Below are positions 34,890-45,703 of a DNA stretch of 64,000 bases, piece by piece; the first letter of the stretch is position 1, and every line of letters starts with the position of its first letter. Below the pieces are notes generated by a model. It made no database searches and had not been told where the DNA came from. It saw only the letters and a program-made list of their open reading frames with translations. The position numbers and the translations under genes are program-made. The stretch covers positions 1 to 64,000 of the forward strand of contig MCFE01000139.1 of assembly GCA_002104905.1 (NCBI GenBank), given 5' to 3'. This DNA is from Basidiobolus meristosporus CBS 931.73. Its lineage: Eukaryota; Basidiobolomycota; Basidiobolomycetes; Basidiobolales; Basidiobolaceae.

Positions 34890-37152
34890 GTAAGCATCGA
34901 GGTCACTTGAGCACCAACATGCTCTCCCACGTATTCAGTCAACTGCCCAATCGTTTTAAAGCTCGAAGCTCAAGAGGGGAGGGGAGTTTCCGGAGGAATA
35001 TTCACATGAGCGGGAGCGGTGGGTGACGCCATTCGAATGGAATTCCATCACCTAAGCAAGCCCACCGGAGTATTAGGTGCAATGGATTTATGGGCATGTG
35101 CAACCGCCTTATCTGTTACACAGAACCTTGGGGATTCCCCGTCTGGCTGAGAAGTGGGAAGTAGTGCAAATCCGTAGCCTCCATGTCGCCTAATCCGGGG
35201 TGCAAGTATACCCTTCCTGAGCGCTGCAATATTCGTTTGATTTCGTTGGCGTCATCCATATGCTGGTCACCCGACCTAGACCTAGTGATAGGCTACCTCG
35301 ACAATGTATCCCTTGGGTGAAGTTCACCCTACCCGTATATTTGCCACCACCCACACGATGGCTCGGTAATTACCCCGTGTCGAGGAAACCGGCCTGAGGA
35401 GGGTTGTAATGGATGGGTCACAGCAAGAGAATCATCTGAGTGCAATAATCAGCTAGGAGTAGCTGCGGAGTTTGAAGGAAGAATGTGTAATGGCTTAGTG
35501 GAGATGGCTGGTAACGTTGCTGCGTGAGTTGCATCAAGTCGCAGAGTAGAGGACATCCCAAACTTGGCTTGATCGAATTTGTTTCTCCGCAGGGCTAGGG
35601 CATATTACTATAGTGACGAGATGGCAGACTCAATCGATCATGGTAGTGCTAGGGTTACCAATTCCCTACACCCATTCTTCCTTTGGACACTCCGTGACAT
35701 CATCCATCTAACAGATTCGTAATGGTCGGCCTCACTAAAAAAAGGCAGGTAGACAGTGAAACCGAGCCCAGGCAAAGCGAAATGGATTGGAAGAATTATT
35801 CTTGGATTTCGATGACTTGGTTTCATATACGCCATCCAAACAATATGGCGTCTATGAGTGATCAGGTGGCTTGCTGGAAGATGAGCAGTGCCACCCGCAT
35901 CTGTAATATGGCTAGCGATGGCTTTAGTTTCTTTCGTTTTCCAATTGGTACTAGGGGACTTATTCCAGTACAGACACTATGCTCTGAAACCTCAGGTTTG
36001 GCATTTCCACGTTCTGGTTCCCCAGCAGTAACTCAATTGGAATTTGGCCAAGAGAGAATGTAGTTGACTTCCTCAATTGTATCTTGTCCTTACTCCCACG
36101 TGATTAGATACCAGGATATGATAGGAGGAATGCACGAGCATTAAGGGGTCAGGGGCGGAGATCACCATGGTCGGATACGCAAATCCATGCGTATGAGAGT
36201 ATGTTGCTTTGATATCGTTGAGGATTAATTACTAAGTATTAACAAAGCGAAGGGGTACAGGCACATATGGATAACAAAAATTGGGTTGTTTTTATCGTTT
36301 TAAAATCAAGTCCAATATCTCTTCCCACTGAACTTTATAGTTAGAGCGGCCATACTGGTCAGTTATGATATGAACTTGATCCGGAAGAGATTGGGTGGGG
36401 TTGTTTCAGGCTTGGGTTTAGTAATTGTTGTCATTGAGCACCATCATCGCATCACAGTTAATTGATCTACAAAGACTGACGAAAAATAAATGTATGGATC
36501 AATTCACCTTAGTCAATACATAGACATTGATTCACTGAAAAAGAATAAAAGTGCTGGACCGTGCACAATAGATAGAAGCTGTATGTCTTGTTTATGCATT
36601 TTTAATTGGATGCTGATAAATCAGGATGAAACAGTATGTGTGGGGAGGGGGCTAAAGTGAACAAGAGGCAAATGGAGAAGAGTGCGTTGGTGAAAGTGAG
36701 TGAGAGGAGTTACGAATGGGGGTGTGGAGTTTAAAAAGATCGCCTCTGCATAGTCCCTCTTGAGCTGAGGTCAAGTGCTCATTAGGTCCAATATAAGATG
36801 TCAATGTGGCAGGGATCACGGACGTTGGGCGCAAATTTCAACGCCACGTATGTGCAGGTATGAGCATGACACTCTAAATAACCCATACTATCTTCATCGT
36901 TCTCTGCGATTTACGCGGCAGTTACAGTTTGCCGCATCATTTGTCACGCTATGATACAGGATAGTCTTTGAATAAAAAAGGGTAAGCAAGGGTCAGTGCC
37001 CTTCTTCCTTTCTGCACTCCTGTATATCTCCTCTCTCTATATTTGCATTAGGTCTTGAGCAGCCCTTCATGATTGCTGCACTCTTCAGGGGGTCTGACCT
37101 CCATGCACTTTAGTGCGTTCTTTCCGCCGTCTGTCTCAGAAGGTAAAGTGAA
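34890..37152. other. Intergenic region, no supported gene
   Basis: Contains a 113-codon ATG frame at 35722-36063 (plus) with no recognisable similarity. Otherwise nothing coding is seen. Confidence 0.4.
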
Positions 37153-37159
37153 TATAAAT
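37153..37159 (+). promoter_or_regulatory. TATA box of the sedolisin-like gene
   Basis: TATAAAT 88-94 bp before the ATG at 37247. A second TATAAAG at 37236 is too close to the ATG to be the promoter. Confidence 0.4.
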
Positions 37160-37246
37160 GAGAAGGATTTGTGACGACATGATCATTGTCCACTTCTCTC
37201 CACTGTCTTCACTCAGACACTTTCGACCATCTAGGTATAAAGTGAT

Positions 37247-38500
37247 ATGGTGTCTGCAGCTCTTGCATCCTTCCTCTTTCTCATCGGACTCCAATGTGCT
37301 ATTACATTACCCACCGCTGAATTGCCGCAGCAGCTCGCGAAGAGGCAAATTCCCCCGACATGCAATGGCCAGGTGACCCCAGCCTGTATACAGGCACTGT
37401 ATGGAGTTCCATCGAGCAGAGCTAAGGATGCAAAAAATACCATCGTGGTTGCTGGCTTTCTCAACGAGTTCGCTAACAAGGCAGATTTGGCAATATTTCT
37501 ACGAGACATGCGCCCCGATCTCACCCCGGCTCCAACTTTTACTGAGATGTTCATTGATGGTGGCCGGAACGACCAGAACGTCCCTTCCATAGAAGGCAAT
37601 CTAGGTGTGCAGTACACAGTGGGTTTGGCAAGTGGGGTACCGGTAACTTACTACTCTGTGGGGAGAAACGATGCAACAGGGTTGTTAAACCTTGCTCATG
37701 CCTTGCTTCAGCAAGCGGAACCGCCGTCGGTGCTGGTTATCACACATACATTCGATGAGAGTGGAATAGCCCCTAATGAAGCCAACAATTTGTGCAATGC
37801 CTTCATGCAGCTCACCGCCAGAGGAACCAGCATCATCACCGCATCGGGAGATGGAGGAGTTGCTGGCGCAGTCCCCAAAGAAACATGCACTGCATTTGTG
37901 CCGACATTCCCCTCAACCTGTCCTTATGTGACTAGTGTTGGAGGAACAAGAGGTGTTGCGGAAGCAGGGGCCACTCATTCAACCGGAGGGTTCTCAAATA
38001 TCTTTCAGCGACCCCAGTATCAAGCTGCAGCTGTGTCTTCGTATCTTCAATCGATCAGCGGTCAGTATCAAGGTCGGTTCTCACCCATGGGACGGGCGAT
38101 CCCGGACGTTTCAGCGCAGAGTCAAGACATCGTGATCGTCCACAAGGGAGCATTAGTCCAAGTCGATGGCACCAGCGCCAGTGCCCTGATATTTGGCTCG
38201 GTATGTACAGAATATTGGGATCTCTTAACTCCACAGTAGGCCACTTCTGTTAATCATCTGACATGTCGCCGTTAGGTCATTGCCCTTCTAAATGATGAGT
38301 TGATCACCCATGGGAAGCCAAAATTGGGTTTCTTAAATCCTCTGCTCTACAGCAAGGCCAATACGGCGCTAAATGACATCACCACCGGTAACAATCCTGG
38401 TTGTGGCACAAACGGATTTTCTGCCAGACAGGGGTGGGATCCTGTTACAGGCCTTGGGACACCAAACTACTACCATCTCAAAGCATCCATAGGGCTATAA
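37247..38500 (+). CDS. Sedolisin-like (S53) secreted protein, prodomain absent, catalytic Asp replaced
   Basis: Peptidase family S53 (sedolisin / tripeptidyl-peptidase type). Exons are 37247-38200 and 38276-38500, joined across a 75-bp GTATGT...TTAG intron, giving 392 residues. A signal peptide (about 1-20) is followed within a few residues by a Kex2-like KR (32-33) and then the start of the catalytic domain (VTPACIQALYGVP). Active sedolisins are normally made with a prodomain of some 150-200 residues, which is missing here. The nucleophile motif GTSAS (S310) and the oxyanion motif SGDGG (D202) are present. In the E-x-x-x-D catalytic pair, E116 is kept but the Asp reads Gly (EGNLG, G120). The C-terminal calcium-site segments NDITTG and WDPVTGLGTP are intact. 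It is probably an inactive homolog or an enzyme with altered chemistry. Confidence 0.88.
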
Positions 38501-38579
38501 TAAGCTTACGTGTAGCAATGGAATGTTTGCATTAGGTGGGTAAGATAACCTGAAGATAACCAAGGATCGCCGGACAGGT

Positions 38580-38585
38580 AATAAA
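38580..38585 (+). terminator. Polyadenylation signal of the sedolisin-like gene
   Basis: AATAAA 80 bp after the TAA stop. Confidence 0.45.
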
Positions 38586-38819
38586 ACTTGTGAGTAAATA
38601 AAGAAGTGTCTTTCAAAATCACTGGGTGAAATCAATCCTATACGTGTGCACAGTGCATTTCATAGTTCGGGCAGCCTCATGAATATTAGCTCACTGATCA
38701 TCATCGCACTCAGCAGCTTCTCATATCTTCATTGACTTTTGGCTTTTAGACTTTGGTATATATATAGCAATCCCTCCCTCGCATGCTGTAATAGATTTTA
38801 CTGTGCACCTTGCACTATG

Positions 38820-38935
38820 AAAAACAATTTGGCTCATGGATGGATCCAATCATAATTAGCCATCAGGATCACACCAGGAGACTGTTATAATACCGGCAAG
38901 TTGGAGTCTTACACCACTCCACAGATTTATGGCAG
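38820..38935 (+). repeat. Copy of repeat family C (partial)
   Basis: The stretch GGATCCAATCATAATTAGCC...GGAGACTG aligns with parts of the copies at about 43740-43860 and 45000-45115. It is degenerate and its boundaries are approximate. The best-preserved copy reads as a short gag-like peptide around 45000, but this is not firm. Confidence 0.45.
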
Positions 38936-38984
38936 AATGTTGACTGCACTTCACAATCTGGACTGCCAAATATGATAGAAAAAT

Positions 38985-39781
38985 TCAGTGCTCTGACAGC
39001 CTTGTGGCAGGTCTCTAATGACTGTTCTCTGGCCTTATGACAGTCAATAATGTTTAGGCAGTGCTAGGCTAGCCAATATATCTGGCTAAAGTGTATGGTC
39101 AAAATTTGACAGGTTTTTGAATGAACATGTTTTGTGCAATTGATACACTTCAATCATCTGCAACTTGCAGCTCTTCTGTGCAATACTTGCAAAGTCTCTA
39201 CATGCCTTCTATTGCTGTCAACATGTGTATCTTACAAGCATATGCTTGACTGCCACCACTTTGACCATGAATACCTCTTGGCTAGCAGCAAAATACTCCT
39301 CCATACTAAACCAATAGGTTCCAGCTCCTGACTGAATACTAGTTCCTCTCACAGGTGCACTCCCATCCTTTTTTGTGCATACCACATACTTAAAAGTGTA
39401 AAGATTGGCTTAAACCTGTCATGCACTTTGTAGTGTTGCAATATTCTAAGAGGCATTGCAAGTCATGTGGAGAACTAGAGGATTTACCTGTTATCCACTT
39501 GTAAATTTACTGATCAAAAGCATGGTATTTATATTTTGGATAAAGTAGAGCAAACAAACGTGGAGAGTTTGTTAAGAAAGGACCCAAGAATATGTGTGCA
39601 AAGCTTGGGGGCTTTGGACAACTTTGTGAAAGATCATAATCTGGGTACCTGATAATTTGGTGAAGATATTCCAAGTAAGTCCCAACAAGAACCTTGGCCA
39701 GGGCAGAATGCTAATCAACAAATAAGATCTACGTGATTAAGTTAGCATCCATATTTAGGTAACAACTTAATAATCACAACA
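38985..39781. repeat. Segmental duplication, copy 1
   Basis: About 0.8 kb that aligns, in the same orientation, with 42755-43545. The shared part begins near CAGTGCTCTGACAGCCTTGT and runs through the family A LTR. The copies differ by scattered substitutions and small indels, so the duplication is not recent. On the minus strand a degenerate peptide resembling the end of a copia RNase H can be read, with stops. Confidence 0.7.
39434..39781 (-). repeat. Family A (copia-type) LTR relic
   Basis: 348 bp with termini TGTTGCAA ... TCACAACA, similar to 52338-52685 throughout. It is followed at 39782 by CTCCCACTCAAC, the complement of the polypurine tract next to the 3' LTR of the copia element, so this was a 3' LTR of a minus-strand element. 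Confidence 0.75.
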
Positions 39782-40896
39782 CTCCCACTCAACAAATATT
39801 TATGAGTAATAAATATATATTGAAAGTGTACAATCTGTAATAAGCATATAAAGATTTAAATATGTTGCATACCAGACTAGTATACTACAGTATATACATT
39901 TATGCTCAACTTAATTGAAAGAATAACTTGTAGCTCAATGTGCATATCTGCTTGATTGTTTGTCTAAAAATCACAAAAATTTGATCAAAATACTAATCAT
40001 CATCTTTGATTCCTTGCACAGACTTATATAATGTGTTAAGTCTAACTGTCATACTGTAACAATGCTATATAGCCTCTGGGCTATTCAATGCTTCTTATTT
40101 GAGCATAATTGACCCACTTTGGTCATGTTAAGGTTTTGTCATTTACAGCAGATCTGGAGTTTCCTTATTTCCAGCAACAGTCTAATTCATTTAGACAACT
40201 TCACTGTATGTCCATATTAGGCTCAGGGACAGTTACTTCCATCATATAGACTCTATATGAGGTAAAAGAAATGACCTATATTGGGCAAAGCTAAGGTTTT
40301 GTCATTTACACCTGATCCACATTATTTTTGTTTTCAAGGTTAGCTGATCATCTCAGTGTCTTATGAATTTGTATAACCATCTGGCTGATCCTTGCACCTT
40401 TGTCTTTCAGCTCCATAGACAGTAGACATTGAGACTTCTGCGTTAAGTAATCTGCTCTGATATATACTACAATATCTGACAGATCCTGTTGAGGTTTCAT
40501 GGCTCTTCTGGGGTTTCTAGCTTGCAACCTTTGTAGAAGAGGCTCCATGGAGCATATCTGCATTACCATATAGTCCAAATATAGCCCACATAGGCTTTGG
40601 CTTCATTTGTGAAGTACCCTGATTTGAGATTGTAGTACTTTCCTGTTTTTCTTCTTTTTCTTTTTTTGCTGATGACTAAGGGGAAATTCCTTTTGTGGGA
40701 TGATTCTGGAATTCCTTACAGGTGAGACCATGGTGTGCTTGAGCATAGAGGTATTCATGACATCATTGATCTAGAATATTTGACTGTTTGAGAGTAATAT
40801 AATCAATATGGGCATTCACTTGGATCAATTATGACTTTTTATAAAGTTGACCAAATTTGATCAAATAAACTGCATTTGAAAGCTGACTTTGGCTGT
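39782..40896. other. Decayed transposon sequence
   Basis: AT-rich and CpG-poor. A 76-codon minus-strand frame (40348-40578) may be a remnant of a retrotransposon gene. No functional gene is seen. Confidence 0.4.
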
Positions 40897-41707
40897 TGTG
40901 GTAGGGTAAACATACCTCCCACAGACAAGTTTATTCATATAGTCATTATGATATACTTATCCATATTTTATCTTATCAGTATTATCCCATTCTTCTTTTG
41001 CCCATATTATCAGTATTATCCCCATATGATGTTTACTCTGATTAGTTATTAGCATTAGTTATCCCAGATGTTATTCAGCTTTGTGATCAGTAGATGTATC
41101 TATATAAGGCAAGTACCCGCGTCAGTACCCGTGACACATGACCTAGGTCTGTGTTACCATCTCTACCATTTCAATACCATATATGGTATTTCTATGTTGC
41201 ACAGGTTTCAGACTACTGATTCCTGATTGGTTGAGAGTGCTGTGCCTTTTAGAACCTTCCAGGACATTCTTGGCATATTTTTAGCTCATAGTGATGTCAT
41301 CAAGAATTCCACTGATACCTAGAATCTTCTAGAACCTTGTCATTAGTAATCACTTGGCAATCAGGAAAAGTATTTAAGGGAAAGCAATCCCTCATCAATA
41401 AATCATCCCTTCTATCAGTAACACTTCTTCCTTATTGATTAGCAGTTGATCACTGCACCTGCCTTCAACAGTACATCTCAGACCTGCCATCAAGGAGCTT
41501 TTCAGGGTAGTGCACAAGACACACAGAGGCCTTTGGAGACACTTGGAGCACCTAGGAAGCTAGAGAAGCAGGAGCTTTTACCATAGTAACATATTGACAA
41601 AGACACCAGCAGTTTAGACACAGAGGTTATTGCACCCATCAGACACCTCACACACCTTGAGTTGTGTAGCTTCTCCCAGGAGTACCTCTACACCACCACA
41701 CCGTACA
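40897..41707 (+). repeat. Family B LTR (811 bp) with adjoining primer-binding site
   Basis: Begins TGTGGTAGGGTAAACATACC and ends ACACCGTACA. Its central part (AAGTACCCGCG...ACCCGTGACACATGA, then CATATATGGTAT) and its end (ACCACCACACCG) are shared with the 1,076-bp arms at 56583-57658 and 61007-62082. TTGGTATCAGA follows directly, supporting a 5' LTR in plus orientation. A truncated copy of the first ~210 bp lies at 59713-59925. Confidence 0.7.
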
Positions 41708-41708
41708 T

Positions 41709-41718
41709 TGGTATCAGA
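41709..41718 (+). other. Primer-binding site, initiator tRNA-Met type
   Basis: TGGTATCAGA one base after the end of the LTR at 41707. This is the common primer-binding site complementary to the 3' end of initiator tRNA-Met. It contrasts with Gypsy-1, whose leader has no such site. Confidence 0.65.
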
Positions 41719-42754
41719 CTTCAATATATCAGCTTTTTGTGTTGCAGAGCTTGATAGTAACTTGATCAATGACAATTCTTCAGATCTTATTCAGAGAATC
41801 AAATATCATCAACTGATGTCTACCATTGTAATTAGTGAAATATATATAACAGGTATAAAGTACTATGTTATCTTCTGCATGGCTCTTAGCTGTATACTGG
41901 CCAACTGTTGCTTGGTGGTATACTCCAATCAGGTTTACAATCATTTGCTTTACTCTTTTTGGCTGGCAGTAGAATTCCCTTGAGTTGCTTTGCTAAATAT
42001 ATAAACTACTCTCTCCCACTGTTATGAGACTTAAACAGGGTAATAGCATGACTAACAACTCCACAGTCTGCTTCTGGTACATTGGTTTCAGTATCAAAAC
42101 ACTTGATATAATCATAGCGTTCTTCTAATGGAATGTATAGTACATATCTGTACTCCAGGTGGATATATATATATGTACTATATATCAATAGGATGCTAGC
42201 AAATGAGGGGGCTTGTTTCTGAGATCTTCTTCAATTAATATGTAGTCCAAAATGGCGGTTAAAAGCTCCAGTATTTGCATTTGCAGCCTTATTTTGGGCA
42301 GCAACAAACTTGGTGAATTCTCATATGGCAATCATTCAGTAATAATCTCTTTCTTATTGTAATTAAGGATAATATCCTATCCAAAAGCTTATCTAACAGT
42401 CAATTGAGGTCATATGAGTACATATAGCAATATATTTAATTGTATATCCAGACTCTCAATTGCAAAATCATGCAATTTTCTTCATTAGTGGTAGAGCACC
42501 AACACACTACATTTCTTGACATATGTACATGCCAGATTGATAGGCTCTCCAGCATAACTAGTTTGAGTAGTTACTGAATGAGTCTTTTGAAGGCAAGGCC
42601 TTCTTCTCCACAGCACTATCATCATGAGCGTAGTCTTTTTAGCAGCAGTAGTTATCTTTAACTTTAGCAGAGAAATAGTGCAGAAAGTTTTTCAGCAGAC
42701 TAGCAGAAAAGGATCCAAGCCAAAGCAGACACCAAGAGGACAGCAAGCTTGGTG
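41719..42754. other. Decayed internal region downstream of the family B LTR
   Basis: No intact gene. The frame running across the primer-binding site (to 41983) is probably incidental. The sequence is AT-rich with no recognisable gag or pol motif. Confidence 0.35.
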
Positions 42755-43545
42755 CTCACAGTGCTCTGACTGCCTTGTGGCAGGTGTCTGATGACTGTTC
42801 TCTGGCTTTATAACAGTCCATACTATTTAGGCAGTACTATGCTAGCCAAAATATCTGGCTAAAGGGTATGGTCAAAATTTGACAGGTTTTTGAATGGACT
42901 TGTTTTGTGCAATTGATACACTTTATTCACCTGCAACTTGCAGCTCTCTGGTGCAATACTTGCAAAGTGTCTACATGCCTTCTATTGCTGTCAACATGTG
43001 TATCTTACAAGCATATGCTTGACTGCCACCACTTTGACCATAAATACCTCTTGACTAGCAGCAAAATACTCCTCAGTACTAAACCAATAAATCACAGCTC
43101 CTGACTGAATACTAGTCCCGTTCACAGGTACACTCCCATCCTTTTTTGTACATATTACATACTTAAAAGTGAAAGGATTGACTAACACCTGTCATAATAC
43201 TTTGTGGTGTTGCAATATTCTGAGGAGTATTGGAAGTGATGTGGAGAACTAGAGGACTACCTTGTTCACTTATAGATTAGTTGATCTAAAGTATAATATT
43301 TATTCTTTTGATAAAGAAGAGCAAAAAAACATGTATAGCTTGTTAAGAAAGGTCCCAAGAATATGTGTGCAAAGCTTGGGGGCTTTTGGACAACTTTGAG
43401 AAAGATTATAATCTGGGTACCTGATAATTTGGTAAAAATATTCCAGGTAAGTCCAAACAAGAAATTTGGTCAGGACAGAATGTTATTTAAAGAATAAGAT
43501 ATATGTGACTAAGTTAGCACAAATATTTACCTAATAATTACAACA
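42755..43545. repeat. Segmental duplication, copy 2
   Basis: Second copy of 38985-39781, same orientation, about 3.8 kb away, including the family A LTR at its right end. On the minus strand a peptide ending in STEEYFAASQEVF is readable and recalls the conserved end of copia RNase H. Confidence 0.7.
43208..43545 (-). repeat. Family A (copia-type) LTR relic
   Basis: 338 bp, termini TGTTGCAA ... TTACAACA, contained in duplication copy 2. The 5-bp flanks (TGTGG, CTTAG) do not match. Confidence 0.72.
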
Positions 43546-44315
43546 CTTAGGTCAATAAATGTTGCAAAAAGTACAAAATATCCACTCTTTTCAGTACATT
43601 ATATGATCAGCACAGATCATGTATAAATAGTGTAGCCTTGAGTCCTGTCAAGCCCAAATGGTCAACACTAAATCCTTTCCTGCCATGCCTTGCTTGCCTT
43701 CAGCCTTGCATTTATTCATGATAGTGCCCAGCAGATACTGCATGATAAATGATTTGGTCCCACATCTGGATCTAATCCAGATCCGCCACCAGGATCCTGC
43801 AATGAAGCCATCATAATGCCAGCAGCTTGGAATACCTGACCATCCACAATGTTACAATAGGATTGTAAATGTGTCTTGTCAATTTACAGCCAATTATAGT
43901 ATTACTTGCTGGTGTTATACATTTTTTTTGCAAGGCTTGCATAACATTGAGATGGTCTTAATGTAGTCTACATTTATCTGAGCAGACTTAGCTGGCCAAT
44001 ATGTGAAGCTGCCTCATATGATAAAACTCTACTTTTTGGCAGCCTTTATGTAGACCATTGTAGGCAATATCAATGAAGTCTGGTGGTCTACAGCTAGCCC
44101 TGTATAATGCAACAACATCAATTTAAGAAACAATATCACATCTTTTACCTTCCCTTCTGCAATTGATATATTCTACTGTAGACTATGGCCTCTTTATTTG
44201 CTATCCCACTGATATCACAGTTATTCTACAAATAGCTAGACTCAAAAAAACCACTGCATCCTGCTTACTGATTTTTGCCCATACACACACCTGCTAAGGT
44301 AAACATACTTCTATG
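43546..44315. repeat. Repeat family C copy and flanking debris
   Basis: From about 43740 to 44180 the sequence aligns with 44985-45159 continued at 51083-51345, that is, with the repeat that Gypsy-1 interrupted. Shared blocks include TTTACAGCCAA and the later CTGTATAATGC. It is degenerate and no coding frame survives. Confidence 0.5.
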
Positions 44316-44662
44316 TGATGCAAAAATTTGTAATTCCACCTGAGTACTCACCTAACTTACTCACCTATATGATTACCTACAAATCTTAGAGAATACTGAC
44401 CAAGTTCCTTGTAGGGATTTACTTAGCATATTTCACTAAGATAGCAGGTACCCAGAACATGAGAAATCTATTTATTGTCCAAACAGCCCCAAACTTTGCA
44501 CACATTCTCTTGTGACCTTCCTAAGCCTATTCTATGTGTTTGCATGCCAAGACCATTTAAAAGTATAAATACTGCTTTTACATTAAGTCAATCATTAAGT
44601 GAAAGCCACTTAGTATACTTGTTCTCCCAATGACTTCCAATAACTCCAATACTCTTACTACG
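44316..44662 (+). repeat. Solo LTR of family A in opposite orientation, with target duplication
   Basis: 347 bp, reverse orientation to the other family A copies: TGATGCAAAAATTTGTA ... CTCTTACTACG. It is flanked on both sides by CTATG (44311-44315 and 44663-44667), a perfect 5-bp target-site duplication. No internal sequence is present, so it is a solo LTR. Confidence 0.85.
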
Positions 44663-44667
44663 CTATG

Positions 44668-45159
44668 ATCTCACCTTTACAGTCTTGTAGTGTGATCATT
44701 GCAGAGCTGCCACCTACCTTGCCCCTATAAGAAATAATTGTTATGCTCCCATCAAAAGGTCATCATAAGATTGAAGTACTGTGACTAAGATTTCACACAG
44801 AACTTAGTCAAAATCTCTCATCACAGCAATACATAAGTGGCTTTTGATTGGTTCTCAGGCAGCTCTCTCACTTTCTAATACCAGATACTCAATCACCATC
44901 TACATTTGTGTACACTGATTGACTATTGCCTCTTTTTCACACTCCTTACTTCCTTGCTCAACCAATTCTTGTACTCTCCATGCAACAAATTAATTTATTC
45001 CCTATGAAAAGTAATTTGGTCTGGCAGGTAGATCCAATCAGATCAGCCATCAAGATCCTGTCAGGAGACTGCAATAATGCCAGCAGATGGGAATTAATGA
45101 CCATCTACGCAATGTTGTGACCAGATCACAGCAGCATATTGATGATTTTACAGCCAAGT
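44668..45159 (+). repeat. Repeat family C, left part of the copy interrupted by Gypsy-1
   Basis: Aligned with 43740 onward. It is cut at 45155-45159 (CAAGT) by the gypsy insertion and continues at 51083 after the second CAAGT (51078-51082). A short plus-strand frame (44926-45120) reads as a possible gag fragment; its family is uncertain. Confidence 0.5.
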
Positions 45160-45688
45160 TGTTATGAATAGACACAAGGCAGGAGAGTAGAGCTAGGCAA
45201 GGCAGGACCAGGAAAGGACTTAGGTGTGGATCATCAAGGCAAGGCGGATTTCCAAGGCAAGGCTGTTTATTCAAGACCTGTGTTTATCAGACTGAGGAAT
45301 ACTTAAGGGGGGATAGGACTATATATACTTTTTGGCTATATTGATGCCGAGAGATGTTAGCTAATACTAATGGGGTTGTGGGGTGAGGCACAGCAATGGT
45401 GCTGGGGATAATGACATAGATGACACGGTACTGAGACAGGATGGGGAAATGGATTGGGTCACCTGATCATGTGACTAAGTCATGTGACCTGGTATTTCCA
45501 TATATGGTACTGGACTATAAAAAATACAATGGAAAGCTTCCATGGAATGTTCCATTGTGTAACAATGGTTTGGAATGGTCAGGAACTTTCTGGAAGGTGG
45601 TAGAAGGTTCCGGAAGGAATCTCTTAGAAATTGAGCTGGGAAGCTGAAACTTGGCATGGGTGTTCATGGTTGTCATGTGATCATGACA
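45160..45688 (-). repeat. Gypsy-1 3' LTR
   Basis: 529 bp, minus-strand element so this left copy is the 3' LTR. It begins (minus strand) directly after the pol stop codon and polypurine tract at 45689. It carries the same TATA, start-site and AATAAA signals as the 5' LTR. Confidence 0.95.
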
Positions 45689-45703
45689 CTATTCTCCTCT
45701 TCC
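45689..45703 (-). promoter_or_regulatory. Gypsy-1 polypurine tract
   Basis: Minus-strand GGAAGAGGAGAATAG, all purine except the T of the stop codon, abuts the 3' LTR. It would prime plus-strand synthesis. The same bases encode the last residues and the TAG of pol. Confidence 0.85.

Noticed and set aside
38201-38239. Stop codon ending the first sedolisin frame at 38239
   Set aside because: It lies in an intron: GTATGT at 38201 and TTAG at 38275 restore the family C-terminus in frame.
45441-45647. 68-codon frame inside the Gypsy-1 LTR, repeated at 50830
   Set aside because: It is duplicated only because the LTR is; it overlaps promoter sequences and has no similarity.
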